From contig CANQAN010000002.1 of NCBI GenBank assembly GCA_947588965.1, forward strand, positions 124,001 to 188,000: a stretch of 64,000 nt of DNA, read 5' to 3'. The notes under the pieces are model-generated. The model saw nothing but the letters and a program-made list of their open reading frames with translations, made no database searches and had not been told where the DNA came from. Numbering within the stretch: the first letter of the stretch is position 1; each line of letters begins with the position of its first letter. This document shows positions 1-9,302 of this stretch, one piece after another. Source of the DNA: an uncultured Helicobacteraceae bacterium (GTDB taxonomy: Bacteria > Campylobacterota > Campylobacteria > Campylobacterales > Helicobacteraceae). The translations under genes were made by a program, and so were the position numbers.

Positions 1-939
1 GTGAGATTTTAGGAATTTTGCAACTTCTAGCGCGTTTTGGCTGTGTTTTTTGATGCGCAATTCTAGTGTTTCAAGCCCTTGAATGATAATCCATGCATTA
101 TGTGGAGAGAGTGTTGCTCCGATGTTTCTTAGCCATTCTGTAATGAGACGCACTCCAAAAATCGGTAATGCTCCCGCTAAACTTGCATACACTAGCCCAT
201 GATAGCTCGCATCGGGCGTGTTGAATGCAGGATAACGTGGATTATCAACGATAAGATCATTAAGACCATTGCGCTCAATCACCGCTCCACCAAGCGCACT
301 GCCTTGCCCATTGACATATTTACTCAAACTATAGACGACGATATCCACGTCATAATCAAAGGGTTTATGCAAGAATGAAGTCGCAACGGTATTGTCGCAG
401 ATCGTGGCAATCTTATGCTTTTTGGCGATTTTTGTGATTTTTTCTGTATCGGCGATTGAAATTTGCGGATTAGAAAGACTTTCAAAAAAGATTGCTTTTG
501 TGTTTTTGTCAATTTGCTTTTCTAAAGAGTTTTCAATATCATCAATATCAAATATTCTAGCCTCAATCCCAAAACGTTTTAAAGTATGCACGACAAGCGT
601 CTGTGTCCCACCATAAACTTTGTTAGAGCAAATGATATTATCGCCATTTTGTGCAAGATTCACTAATGCATAGAAAATTGCGGCCGTTCCACTTGCAGCT
701 GTAACGCCAAATGCGCCGCCCTCAACAGCAGCGAGTCTATCGCCTAATATCTTGTAAGTTGGATTTGTGAGTCTTGTGTAGATGTTTCCAAGTTCTTGTA
801 AGCCGAATCTTGCAGCTGCCTGCTCTAAATTTTCAAAACTATAAGCTGTGTTTTGATAAATCGGAACACTCAATGTTCTTTGCGTATCAAAGTCGTAACC
901 AGCATGAATTGCCAACGTTTCTTGTGTGTGATTTGCCAT
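1..939 (-). CDS. metY: O-acetylhomoserine sulfhydrylase (partial, 3' end outside window)
   Basis: PLP-dependent Cys/Met metabolism enzyme that would make homocysteine from O-acetylhomoserine and sulfide in the cytoplasm. I translated the minus strand from the ATG at 939: 313 codons stay open to the window edge. The start MANHTQETLAIHAGYDFD, the early PIYQNTAYSF segment and the PLP-lysine region YSLSKYVNGQG are typical of the MetY branch rather than MetB. A ribosome site AAAGGAT lies 6 nt before the start and a TATAAT box further upstream. The C-terminal quarter of the usual ~420-residue enzyme is missing only because the window ends. Cystathionine gamma-synthase is the alternative. Confidence 0.85.
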   Translation of the reverse strand, partial: MANHTQETLAIHAGYDFDTQRTLSVPIYQNTAYSFENLEQAAARFGLQELGNIYTRLTNPTYKILGDRLAAVEGGAFGVTAASGTAAIFYALVNLAQNGDNIICSNKVYGGTQTLVVHTLKRFGIEARIFDIDDIENSLEKQIDKNTKAIFFESLSNPQISIADTEKITKIAKKHKIATICDNTVATSFLHKPFDYDVDIVVYSLSKYVNGQGSALGGAVIERNGLNDLIVDNPRYPAFNTPDASYHGLVYASLAGALPIFGVRLITEWLRNIGATLSPHNAWIIIQGLETLELRIKKHSQNALEVAKFLKSH

Positions 940-971
940 TTTTTATCCTTTTGTGATTAAAATTTGGTGGA

Positions 972-977
972 ATTATA
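972..977 (-). promoter_or_regulatory. -10 box upstream of metY
   Basis: On the minus strand a perfect TATAAT sits 33 bp ahead of the metY start, inside a very AT-rich stretch. No convincing -35 box is visible, as is usual for Helicobacter sigma70 promoters. Assignment is by motif and position only. Confidence 0.5.
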
Positions 978-1114
978 TCATATTTTTAAAAAAATACAAT
1001 ATGTATTTATAATTTTTTTAAAAATTTTGACATTTATTTTTCTCCGTCTTTATCTGTGTGTATTTATCATGCACAAAAGACAGCCTCGTAGAATCTCTAA
1101 ATCTTGCGGGGATT

Positions 1115-1240
1115 CTAATCTCTTGCCTTATGTTTTAAGAGGACAAAGCCAATTCCCATTGCAAATATAATGACAACAGCACTCACTAAGACTTCATCAA
1201 ATCCAACAGGCTGTGAGAGATCAAAGAAGTTTTCAAACAT
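1115..1240 (-). CDS. Small membrane protein overlapping the 3' end of ileS
   Basis: A 41-residue reading frame starts at an ATG that overlaps the last 8 nt of ileS, so it would be translated by coupling; the GAGAGAG just before it inside ileS can act as a ribosome site. The product MFENFFDLSQPVGFDEV is followed by one hydrophobic helix (about residues 18-35, SAVVIIFAMGIGFVLL) and a short basic end KHKARD, a single-pass inner-membrane topology. I do not recognise the family. The next upstream gene is ileS and the next downstream gene metY. The overlap, clean helix and positive-inside end argue for a real gene; the small size argues for caution. Confidence 0.5.
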   Translation of the reverse strand: MFENFFDLSQPVGFDEVLVSAVVIIFAMGIGFVLLKHKARD

Positions 1241-4046
1241 GTTTCTCTCTCAACACATGCGCACAGCGATCGCAAAGTTCGTTTTCTGTGGCACTGACAA
1301 ACTGCCAACAACGTGGGCATTTGTGAGCTTTTGCAGGAATGATAGAAAATGTTTTGTCGGCAACATTGAAAGTTGCTAGGGCGTTTGCTTGATTTTCTGT
1401 GTGAGATTCTACTACAGCACTTACCATGAGCCAGAGATTCAACTCCTTAAACTCCGCAACATCTGCAGGGGCGATCAAATCCACCTCCAATGTTGATTTG
1501 ATTTTGGATTCTTTTTTGAGTCTGTCAATTTGCTCTAAAAAGCTAGAACGTAGGGATAATAAGAATCCAAAATCAAAAGAGGGATTCTCAAAAATAGGCA
1601 AGGGGCGATAGAGTATGTCAAGCACTGCGCAAACATCGTTTTTGTCGTGCTTTGCGATTCCGCAACATTCCAGCAGAGCCTTGCTTTCCGTGTGTATTAA
1701 AGCCTCATTAATGGTGTAGGTGAGAATCGGGGATAAAAGTCCAAAGATTCTTCCGCAAATCAATGCCATAGCGCTTTGAGAAGCCCTGCGCACAGCGGAA
1801 TCCTTCGCATTGCAGTAGAGGTTGTCCTTGCATAAATCAAGATAGATTCCGCTTAATTCCGCGTTTAAGAAGTAGTTTAACTCCTGCAATCCCTTAGAAA
1901 ACTCATATTCCCCAAAGAGCGCGTTTGTGCTGTCAAAAACTTCTTTAGCGCGTTTGAGAATCCACAGATCAATTTGTGAAAAATGCTGAACGTCTAGTGT
2001 CTCTAGGGATTCCACATTGGCGAGCAAAAAGCGGATTGTATTGCGGATTTTACGATAGTTTTCACTCACTTGTTTGAGGATATTGTGAGAGATTCTTTGA
2101 TCGTTTTGATAGTCGCTTTGTGCAACCCAAAGGCGCAAAATCTCGGCTCCAAAATTTTTCAAAACATCTTCGGGGGGAACGACATTGCCCTTAGATTTGC
2201 TCATTTTTTCGCCATTTTCATCCATTGTAAAACCGTGCGTTATGATGTTTTTGTAAGGTGCATACTCGTTGATTGCGCAACTGACAAGCAAAGAGCTGTG
2301 AAACCAACCCCTATGCTGATCGCTTCCCTCCAAATAAACATCGGCAGGATAAGAGCCACTTGCGTATTTTGCGTTATTCAATACGGCTTTCCAAGTACTT
2401 CCGCTATCAAACCACACATCTAAAATGTGATGGATTTTTTCTAAATGTGTGCTTATGTCCCTAAAGTGAGGGGGTAGCAATTCTTCTATACTCTTGCTCC
2501 ACCAAGCATCACAGCCTTCTTTGGCAAAAATGTCTGCAACAAAGTCTAAAATCTCTGTCTCTAGCAGAATCTTTCCATTGCGTTTGTCCCTAAAAAACGC
2601 GATCGGTACACCCCAATCCCTTTGTCTTGAAATGCACCAATCGGGGCGATTTTCAATCATAGAGCGGATTCTGTGCAGACCATGCTCAGGATAGAATCGT
2701 GTCGCATCAATTTGCTTCAATGCGATTTGTCGCAATGTCTTTCCCTCTGTGCTAAAAGGCTCATCCATCATAATAAACCATTGCGCAGTGGCGCGGAATA
2801 TCACAGGTTCGTGAGACCTCCAGCAATGTGGATAAGAGTGCTTGATTTTGCTGTGCTTTAAGAGATGATCTCCTAAGAGCTCAAAGATTCTCTTATGCGT
2901 TGAGTCAATGAATTTTCCGACAAATTCATCGGGGTTAAAGAGCAATTGTTCTCTAATGAGTGTCTCATCAAAACAACCCCTATCATCGACGGGCATATAC
3001 ATAGGCAGATCGTATTTCAAGCCGATAAAATAGTCATCCTCTCCGTGTCCAGGCGCGGTATGCACACAGCCCGTTCCCTCTTCTATTAAGACGTGTTCGC
3101 CTAAGACGATTTTAGAATCTTTTCCGTTGAGTGGATTTATGGCAAAATGATTTTCTAAGATTTTTGCAGAGAATGTTTTGAGGATTTTATTTTCTACAAT
3201 GCCCATTTGTGCGAGTTTTTCAACCTGTGCAGCAAGAATGATTTTCCCATCGCTTGTGAGAGCATATAGCGCATGTGGATTCAGCGAGATTCCGCTATTG
3301 GCTGGAAGCGTCCAAGGTGTGGTTGTCCAAATCACACAAGAGATTTGTGAAAGTCCATATTCCTCTGCCTTGAGTGCGCAAATGGCGTCTTTTTGTAAAT
3401 TAAAGGCAACAAATATGGAATCGCTCTCTTTTTCTTGATATTCCACCTCTGCTTCTGCGAGGGCTGTTTGACAAGCCCAACTCCAATAAACAGGCTTATT
3501 GCGCTCCTTTAAAAGCCCCTTTTTTGCAATTTGACAAAGGGCACGATAAATCTCTGCTTCAAAGGCAAAATCCATTGTTTGATAGGGATTCTTAAAGTCT
3601 CCAAAGATTCCTAGTTTTGAAAATTCCTCGCTTTGGATTTGCACAAATTCTGTAGCGTGTTTGCGACAGAGCTCACGAATTTTTGTTTTAGGGAGGGAAT
3701 CTTTTTTTTCTTTTCCGAGCTTTTTTTCAACTTGCTGTTCAATAGGAAGTCCATGACAATCCCAGCCGGGTGTGTAGAAAATTTTCTCCCCTTGAAAATA
3801 ATGTTGCTTTATGATAATGTCTTTGAGGATTTTATTGAGTGCGTGTCCTATATGAATGTGTCCATTAGCATAGGGGGGTCCATCGTGGAGATTGAAAGTT
3901 ATTTGTGTATTCTGACGCCTTTTGAGCATGGCTTGATAGATGTCATGTTGGCGCCATTTTTGATAAGTTGTTGGTTCATTTTGTGGGAGATTGCCACGCA
4001 TGGGAAAAGTTGTCGATGGCAACTCAAGAGTATCTTTGTAGTCCAT
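1233..4046 (-). CDS. ileS: Isoleucyl-tRNA synthetase
   Basis: Class I aminoacyl-tRNA synthetase that charges tRNA-Ile with isoleucine. The 937-residue length fits bacterial IleRS. The HIGH signature is in PPYANGHIHIGHALNK (about residue 55), the CP1 editing domain occupies roughly residues 190-390, and the KMSKS loop is in GEKMSKSKGNVVPPEDV (about 600). A C-terminal zinc module has paired Cys (CPRCW and CDRC). The start follows an AAAGGGA ribosome site. It is divergent from the lipoprotein gene at 4153, and the small ORF at 1115-1240 overlaps its end. Confidence 0.97.
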   Translation of the reverse strand: MDYKDTLELPSTTFPMRGNLPQNEPTTYQKWRQHDIYQAMLKRRQNTQITFNLHDGPPYANGHIHIGHALNKILKDIIIKQHYFQGEKIFYTPGWDCHGLPIEQQVEKKLGKEKKDSLPKTKIRELCRKHATEFVQIQSEEFSKLGIFGDFKNPYQTMDFAFEAEIYRALCQIAKKGLLKERNKPVYWSWACQTALAEAEVEYQEKESDSIFVAFNLQKDAICALKAEEYGLSQISCVIWTTTPWTLPANSGISLNPHALYALTSDGKIILAAQVEKLAQMGIVENKILKTFSAKILENHFAINPLNGKDSKIVLGEHVLIEEGTGCVHTAPGHGEDDYFIGLKYDLPMYMPVDDRGCFDETLIREQLLFNPDEFVGKFIDSTHKRIFELLGDHLLKHSKIKHSYPHCWRSHEPVIFRATAQWFIMMDEPFSTEGKTLRQIALKQIDATRFYPEHGLHRIRSMIENRPDWCISRQRDWGVPIAFFRDKRNGKILLETEILDFVADIFAKEGCDAWWSKSIEELLPPHFRDISTHLEKIHHILDVWFDSGSTWKAVLNNAKYASGSYPADVYLEGSDQHRGWFHSSLLVSCAINEYAPYKNIITHGFTMDENGEKMSKSKGNVVPPEDVLKNFGAEILRLWVAQSDYQNDQRISHNILKQVSENYRKIRNTIRFLLANVESLETLDVQHFSQIDLWILKRAKEVFDSTNALFGEYEFSKGLQELNYFLNAELSGIYLDLCKDNLYCNAKDSAVRRASQSAMALICGRIFGLLSPILTYTINEALIHTESKALLECCGIAKHDKNDVCAVLDILYRPLPIFENPSFDFGFLLSLRSSFLEQIDRLKKESKIKSTLEVDLIAPADVAEFKELNLWLMVSAVVESHTENQANALATFNVADKTFSIIPAKAHKCPRCWQFVSATENELCDRCAHVLREKHV

Positions 4047-4078
4047 AAAATCCCTTTATTAAACAGATAAGCGACCGC

Positions 4079-4084
4079 ATTCTA
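4079..4084 (-). promoter_or_regulatory. -10 box upstream of ileS
   Basis: Minus-strand TAGAAT, 32 bp before the ileS start in the divergent ileS / lipoprotein gap. It matches the TAGAAT variant seen before several other genes here. No clear -35 box. Confidence 0.4.
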
Positions 4085-4152
4085 CCTTGATTTGATTTAA
4101 AATCGCATAATTTTTTAAGTTTTTTTAACGATTTTTGAACTAAACTTAAGTT

Positions 4153-4455
4153 ATGAAAAGATTTGTGTTTTTAGTTGGTTTGATTTGTGTGGCTGGGCTT
4201 TTTGTCGCGTGTGAAAATGACAAGAAATTTTTGTATGGAAATTCAAATTGCAATGATGTCAAGCGCGATTGTTTGAATATTTGTCGTAAAGAGGGCAAGG
4301 CTCAAGCCCTCTGTTTGACTGAATGTGAAAAGGTAAGAGGAATGTGTGCGGCTGTGAAGATTAAGGGTTGTTTGCAGGATTGCACCATGCGCTTTGGCAA
4401 AAATTCTCCTCAAACTGACCAATGTAAAGGCCGTTGTCAAGCCTCTACTATGTAG
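4153..4455 (+). CDS. Cys-rich putative lipoprotein with four CX3C motifs
   Basis: 100-residue exported protein. Residues 1-19 form a signal peptide and Cys20 (LFVAC) could be the lipidation site, although the -3 Phe is not ideal for a lipobox. The mature part has ten further cysteines, eight of them as CX3C pairs: C40-C44, C54-C58, C73-C77 and C91-C95, with C33 and C65 left over. This spacing predicts disulfide-stapled helical hairpins in the periplasm. The gene is followed after 26 bp by an AsmA-like envelope protein, so it probably shares the transcript and an envelope role. I do not recognise the family by name; no enzymatic motif is visible. Confidence 0.7.
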   Translation: MKRFVFLVGLICVAGLFVACENDKKFLYGNSNCNDVKRDCLNICRKEGKAQALCLTECEKVRGMCAAVKIKGCLQDCTMRFGKNSPQTDQCKGRCQASTM

Positions 4456-4481
4456 TCATGTGAGTTTGTCGCAGGATATTT

Positions 4482-6461
4482 ATGTGGATTTTTAAGACAA
4501 AGACTTTTATAGGGATTTTTGGGGCTTTCTTGTTCCTTTTTGGGTTGTTAGCTCTGTTTTTTTCTCCCTTTGGGAATGCTTATGTCGCGGAGTTTTTGTG
4601 CAAAAAGTTAGAATCAAAAACGGGACTTACATGGAATGTGAGAAAGTTTAGCTTGACTCCGACAACTTTTGCATTGGACTTTAGCGCAGAAAATGACAAG
4701 CTAGAGCTTTTCGCGCAAGGCGCATATTCCCTGATTTCTAAGGATTTAGAGGGGGACTTTTTTCTTAATTCTAAGGGTGTCTCCTTAGAGCTTGGAGCGA
4801 TAGATGACCTCGCGACTTTTGAGTTTTTAAGAGATAAAAGGCTTGTTTTAAGGGATAATGTTTGGATTGAGGGGAAGTTTTCGGGGAGCTTCTCTCATTA
4901 TCTCTTGCAAGCGCACAGCAATTTGCTGGAATCTCATAGCGATGTGAGTGGATATTTTTCTTATTTGGACTTGCAAAACATCGTGTTGGATGTGAAAGGT
5001 GGCAGTTTAGCATTAGGCTTTGAGATGTTGGGGAATCCTATTTATTGTGATGGGATTTTAGATTTGAATTTGCAGTTGCATAAGATTCCAAATGCACAAG
5101 ATGTGTTTGATGGGAGTTTGTCAGTCAATCTTGACGGGGGAGAGCTGGATCCTGCGATATTTTTAGAAAAGTTTGATTTGAAGATTCCACAAATGTTTTT
5201 TGTGTCGCAAATGCAAGGAAAAATCCACCAAAACACGCTAGAATATGACATTAATATGTATTCTAGCTTCGGTGACGCCTTTTTTGACGGATCGCTTAAC
5301 ATTCAATCCTTTGCAACAAATACAGGTTTTGACATTCAATTACAGAATCTTGCGCCTTTTTCACCGTTTTTTAAGATTCCCTTAGGGGGACGTCTCAATG
5401 CAAAGGGCAGTGCAAGTGGCGATATGAAAAATATGTTGCTTCAAGGTGCGCTAGAGTTTGAAAATTCTCCCTTGACTTTCCGCTTGAATTTGCAGGATTT
5501 AAATCTACACACACTGCAAATGAGCAGTCAAAATTTGCAGGCAAAGTCCCTTTTTACACTATTGAATCAACCCACTTATCTTGACGGACCTTTGAGGGTT
5601 AATGTGAATTTGCGCGATTTTAGTCGTGGAATCTCTGGCGTTGTGCAGGTGAGCGGTGAAAATTTGTTTGTCAATAGTCCTTTGCTTGAAATGTCTGCCC
5701 ATATTGGATTTCCATCAAGCGCATTTGCATTGGATTCTAAGATGGAACTTGCGCAAGGAGAGGGGATTGTAGAATATTCTCTAAGCTCAAATTTTGCACA
5801 TTTTAAAAGTCAAAATGGCAAAATCACATTGCAACCCTTTGCCTTTTCATTACCTCAAGAGGTTGAGATTCACAATCTGCAGAATCTTTCTTATCGCAAT
5901 AAAAGCCTCTTGCAAGGCTCTTTGTCTGCAACGGGAATTGCGACACAAGAACAGCTTGAGCTCAAAGGGGAGGTTGCGCATAAATCTAAGACATATCCGA
6001 CAAGTTTGACATTGAATTCTAAGAATCTTAATCTCTATCTTAGCAATCTTGCAAGTACGCAAATTTACATATTATTCCCAAAGATTCCACATTATTTTAC
6101 GGGTTCTGCGCATTTGCATTTGCAGAAAGACTTCGTTGGGCAAACTGAACACATCAATTTTGATGTTAAAGATTTACGATTCCAAGGGACACGACTTTCA
6201 AAAACACTTCATTCTCTAGGTTGTCAAACTCTAACGGGTTTGAATGGTTATATTTACAGCCAACTTCTTGAGGGAGATGCCCTGCAAACTGCGATTTTAT
6301 TACAAAACAAATCAACAGACTTGCAACTTCAATCTTCTAAGGTTGCCATAAATCTCAAAACAGGCAAAATAAATGGTAATCTGAAACTCAAATGTGCTAA
6401 AGCCACTCGTGATGTGTTACTTTTAGGAACAACAAAACAGATTAAAATTCAAACACATTGA
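4482..6461 (+). CDS. AsmA/TamB-like envelope protein
   Basis: 659-residue protein with one N-terminal membrane anchor (residues 10-32, FGAFLFLFGLLALFF) followed by a long periplasmic region of alternating short beta strands with repeated L-x-L-x-x-x and NLxL patterns, the look of AsmA-type beta-groove proteins that span or line the periplasm and carry lipids. The Cys pair near the end (GCQTLTG, KLKCAK) may be disulfide bonded. It follows the Cys-rich lipoprotein gene closely. The family assignment rests on architecture, not on a recognised signature, so a general periplasmic scaffold is possible. Confidence 0.6.
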   Translation: MWIFKTKTFIGIFGAFLFLFGLLALFFSPFGNAYVAEFLCKKLESKTGLTWNVRKFSLTPTTFALDFSAENDKLELFAQGAYSLISKDLEGDFFLNSKGVSLELGAIDDLATFEFLRDKRLVLRDNVWIEGKFSGSFSHYLLQAHSNLLESHSDVSGYFSYLDLQNIVLDVKGGSLALGFEMLGNPIYCDGILDLNLQLHKIPNAQDVFDGSLSVNLDGGELDPAIFLEKFDLKIPQMFFVSQMQGKIHQNTLEYDINMYSSFGDAFFDGSLNIQSFATNTGFDIQLQNLAPFSPFFKIPLGGRLNAKGSASGDMKNMLLQGALEFENSPLTFRLNLQDLNLHTLQMSSQNLQAKSLFTLLNQPTYLDGPLRVNVNLRDFSRGISGVVQVSGENLFVNSPLLEMSAHIGFPSSAFALDSKMELAQGEGIVEYSLSSNFAHFKSQNGKITLQPFAFSLPQEVEIHNLQNLSYRNKSLLQGSLSATGIATQEQLELKGEVAHKSKTYPTSLTLNSKNLNLYLSNLASTQIYILFPKIPHYFTGSAHLHLQKDFVGQTEHINFDVKDLRFQGTRLSKTLHSLGCQTLTGLNGYIYSQLLEGDALQTAILLQNKSTDLQLQSSKVAINLKTGKINGNLKLKCAKATRDVLLLGTTKQIKIQTH

Positions 6462-6556
6462 GACTTTTAATAATTATTTAAGCTCTTTTCAATCTATTTT
6501 TAAAGTTTTTTTTGATTTAATGCGACACAAATTTCATTTTCTTTAAGGTTGTCCAA

Positions 6557-7795
6557 ATGGAAGATCTCAAACAAACTTACCCAGAATCTCTCCCCTATCA
6601 CAGAGGTGGCAAAATAGAAGTAACCCCCCGCACAAGGCTTGATGATGAGCATGATTTGTCTCTTGCTTATTCTCCGGGCGTGGCTGTCCCTTGTAAGGAA
6701 ATTCAACGCGATCCTAATATGGCTTATGATTACACAGCAAAGGGAAATCTCGTCGCTGTCATTTCAAATGGAACGGCGATTTTAGGGCTTGGAGACATTG
6801 GAGCGCTTGCAGGGAAGCCTGTCATGGAGGGAAAGGCCGTTCTTTTTAAGAAATTTGCAGATATTAACGCCTTTGATATTGAGGTTGATGAAAAAAATCC
6901 CGAGAAGTTTGTTGATATTGTACGTGCGATTGCACCGAGTTTTGGCGGAATCAATTTAGAAGATATTAAATCTCCCGAGTGTTTTTATGTGGAATCAAAA
7001 CTCAAAGAGATACTTAATATTCCTATTATGCATGATGATCAGCACGGAACAGCGATTATTTCTGCATCGGGAATCATCAATGGAGCAAAGATTGCTAACA
7101 AGCCCATAGAGAGCTTGAAAGTCGTTGTATTAGGGGCGGGAGGTGCTGCGATCGCTTGTGCGAAGATTGCACAGAGTTTGGGCGTGAAAAATATTATTAT
7201 GTTTGACAGCAAGGGAGCAATCACCACTCATCGTAAAGACAACATCAATCATTTCAAAAAAGACTTTATGGTGGATTATGAAATCAATTCTTACAAGGAA
7301 GCACTTGATGGAGCCGATGTTATTCTTGGGCTTTCTCGGGCTGATATCTTGGAGGCAAAGGACATTGAGGGAATGAATGAAAATCCCATGATTTTTGTTA
7401 TGAGCAATCCCATTCCCGAAATTGATCCAAAAATCGTTCATGAGGTACGTCCCGATGCGATTATTGCCACAGGAAGAAGTGATTATCCTAATCAAATCAA
7501 CAATGTTTTAGGATTCCCCTATATATTCAAGGGTGCGCTTAAGGCAAGGGCAAAGTGCATTAATGAAGAGATGAAGTTAGCGGCTGCAAATGCTCTTGCG
7601 GAGTTGGCGAGAAAAGAGATTCCAAAGGATTTGCAAATAGAGCTTCAAAGAATCCATGGCAGGAAATTTGAATTTGGCAAAGAGTATATTATTCCAAGTC
7701 CCTTTGATCCGCGCTTGAAAGATTTTATTTCTAATGCAGTGGCTCTAGCGGCTATTAAAAGTGGGGTTGCACGCGTTAAGAGCTTAGAGGATTAA
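6557..7795 (+). CDS. Malic enzyme (oxaloacetate-decarboxylating malate dehydrogenase)
   Basis: Converts malate to pyruvate and CO2 with NAD(P) reduction in the cytoplasm, an anaplerotic step that supplies pyruvate. The 412-residue length matches the short bacterial form, without the phosphotransacetylase-like tail of long MaeB. Visible signatures are SLAYSPGVAVPC (catalytic Tyr), GKPVMEGKAVLFK (catalytic Lys), HDDQHGTA (metal ligands), the Rossmann loop VVLGAGGAAIA, and ATGRSDYPNQINNVL near the C-terminus. Coenzyme choice cannot be read safely. A small ORF follows after 16 bp. Confidence 0.93.
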   Translation: MEDLKQTYPESLPYHRGGKIEVTPRTRLDDEHDLSLAYSPGVAVPCKEIQRDPNMAYDYTAKGNLVAVISNGTAILGLGDIGALAGKPVMEGKAVLFKKFADINAFDIEVDEKNPEKFVDIVRAIAPSFGGINLEDIKSPECFYVESKLKEILNIPIMHDDQHGTAIISASGIINGAKIANKPIESLKVVVLGAGGAAIACAKIAQSLGVKNIIMFDSKGAITTHRKDNINHFKKDFMVDYEINSYKEALDGADVILGLSRADILEAKDIEGMNENPMIFVMSNPIPEIDPKIVHEVRPDAIIATGRSDYPNQINNVLGFPYIFKGALKARAKCINEEMKLAAANALAELARKEIPKDLQIELQRIHGRKFEFGKEYIIPSPFDPRLKDFISNAVALAAIKSGVARVKSLED

Positions 7796-7811
7796 GAGAC
7801 GGATTTGTGGA

Positions 7812-8021
7812 ATGGAATATAAGCTTGTGATGTTTGGCTTCAGTGCTCTGTGTGAAGATTTAGAAGAGGTGAAGCGCAGATTGTCGCTCTATCCTGTGGA
7901 ACGTTATGAGCTTGAAAATGGTGATGAGTGTTTTTTAATCGATCTCAACACGCGCGATTCTTATCCGATTATTCTTAAAGATGGGCGCTTTGTGATTTGT
8001 GGTTTAGAAAGTAACGGATAG
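7812..8021 (+). CDS. Small hypothetical protein
   Basis: 69-residue acidic protein (MEYKLVMFGFSALCEDLEEV...) starting 16 bp after the malic enzyme stop with GTGGA ahead of its ATG. Its composition looks like a small soluble globular protein, and it has no membrane segment. Its last 47 bp overlap the end of the convergent ThiE-like gene. I recognise no family, and a spurious frame cannot be excluded. Its position directly behind malic enzyme on the same strand is the main support. Confidence 0.5.
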   Translation: MEYKLVMFGFSALCEDLEEVKRRLSLYPVERYELENGDECFLIDLNTRDSYPIILKDGRFVICGLESNG

Positions 8022-8559
8022 AGGCGAAATTCCTAATTCGCGTCTGTTTGAGGGATTTCACTTGTGCTTGTGAGATGATTCCACCAAGTGCGAATATATC
8101 CGCCTTGCAAGGTGGAATCTTTTTTAGAAAATCAATGCCAAGAGGTTTTCCTTTGTTTGGTGTTTCAAAAATGGGGCTTATGGTGATTCCATTGGCACCT
8201 TGCAAGTCTGCTTTTTTTATCTCTTCTAAGTTATGTGCGCTGAAGAATACATAAGAAAATTTTTGTTTGAGGGATTGAATCTCATTAAGTTGCTCTGCGT
8301 TGCAATGGATTCCGCTAAAGCCTAACTTCAAAGCTAAGTCAATATTGGAATTGAGAAGGCTGACGACACCAAAGCGATCATTGAGAGAGAGAAAAGATTC
8401 TATGAGTTCGGGGTTGAATTCCGCTGTTTTATCGCGGTAGGCTGCAAAATAAATGGTGTGATGCTCTAAAATATCTTGATAGAAAGCGCAAAAATCCGAA
8501 GCTCTCTTTGGGTATAAGAAAGGATCGGTGATGAGGTAAGTCTTAATGGACTTCCTCAC
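7975..8559 (-). CDS. Thiamine-phosphate synthase-like (ThiE/TenI fold) protein
   Basis: 194-residue TIM barrel. The opening TYLITDP, the AYRDKT segment (the I-Q-x-R-D/E-K motif that binds pyrophosphate in ThiE), GIHCNAEQL, the SAHN...[13 protein letters not shown] block and the glycine turn FALGGI follow the ThiE/TenI order. If ThiE, it joins the thiazole and pyrimidine halves of thiamine; TenI-type thiazole tautomerase is the alternative. No other thiamine gene is nearby. Translation appears to start at a GTG that overlaps the last 17 bp of atpB, so coupling is likely. The ribosome site is weak. Confidence 0.75.
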   Translation of the reverse strand: MRKSIKTYLITDPFLYPKRASDFCAFYQDILEHHTIYFAAYRDKTAEFNPELIESFLSLNDRFGVVSLLNSNIDLALKLGFSGIHCNAEQLNEIQSLKQKFSYVFFSAHNLEEIKKADLQGANGITISPIFETPNKGKPLGIDFLKKIPPCKADIFALGGIISQAQVKSLKQTRIRNFASIRYFLNHKSQSAHL

Positions 8560-9226
8560 TTGCTAAGACAGCACCTGCCAAAAAGACATAGGTAAGAATC
8601 ATAAAGATAAAGGCTTGAAGAAATGCCATAAAAGTCAGAATCAAATATGCAGGGAGGGGTGCCACCCAAGGAGCTAACATCAACATAACAAGCAAAAACA
8701 TGTCATCTCCCTTGATGTTACCAAAAAGACGGAAAGAGAGTGAAACGAGTCTTGAACAATGCGAGATGATCTCAATGGGAAACATAAGCGGTGCAAGAGC
8801 CTTGACGGGTCCCGCAAAATGCGCGAAATACTTAATGATTCCAAAAGTACGAATCCCCTCAAAGTTATAAAACACAAAGACGACAAGTGCGAGTGTGAGT
8901 GTGAAGCTAAGGCTTGAAGATGGAGCTTCAAAGCCCGGAATGATTCCAATGGCGTTAGCCAAAAAGACAAAAATCGCTATTGTCGCAGTGAGTGGTAGAT
9001 ATTGACGTGCCTTTTCTGCACCAATGACATCCTTTGCCATTGTGATAATCCCACCTAAGAGGGCTTCAAATACATTTTGCATAGCACCCGGAATCACTTG
9101 TAATTTTGAAGTGGCAAGTTTGGCTAAGATGATAGCGATTATAGCCACCAAAACCGTGTGAATTGCGATGATAAAATCGTGATCATGGCTGATTAAGCCA
9201 AAGAAAGTAAATAAACGTCCGTCCAT
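8543..9226 (-). CDS. atpB: F0F1 ATP synthase subunit a
   Basis: Membrane stator subunit of the proton channel. The 227-residue, very hydrophobic protein carries the signature SLSFRLFGN with the essential Arg that faces the c-ring, plus the preceding [10 protein letters not shown] helix. Five to six membrane helices are visible. As is common in epsilonproteobacteria, it stands apart from the F1 genes. A possible CATAAT -10 element lies about 40 bp upstream. The ThiE-like gene overlaps its 3' end. Confidence 0.96.
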   Translation of the reverse strand: MDGRLFTFFGLISHDHDFIIAIHTVLVAIIAIILAKLATSKLQVIPGAMQNVFEALLGGIITMAKDVIGAEKARQYLPLTATIAIFVFLANAIGIIPGFEAPSSSLSFTLTLALVVFVFYNFEGIRTFGIIKYFAHFAGPVKALAPLMFPIEIISHCSRLVSLSFRLFGNIKGDDMFLLVMLMLAPWVAPLPAYLILTFMAFLQAFIFMILTYVFLAGAVLASEEVH

Positions 9227-9302
9227 TCTAGACTCCCTGCAATGAGATTAAGAAACTGCCAAGCATTATGCCAAAATTTAATTTAATAGAAAATTAACTT
9301 CC

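Noticed and set aside
3633-4070. Plus-strand 145-codon ORF opposite ileS
   Set aside because: Lies entirely antisense to the catalytic N-terminus of ileS, with no family resemblance or ribosome site; shadow frame.
8022-8048. Possible terminator hairpin (GCGAA...TTCGC) after the small ORF at 7812
   Set aside because: The stem is only 5 bp, has no T run on the needed strand and lies inside the ThiE-like coding region.
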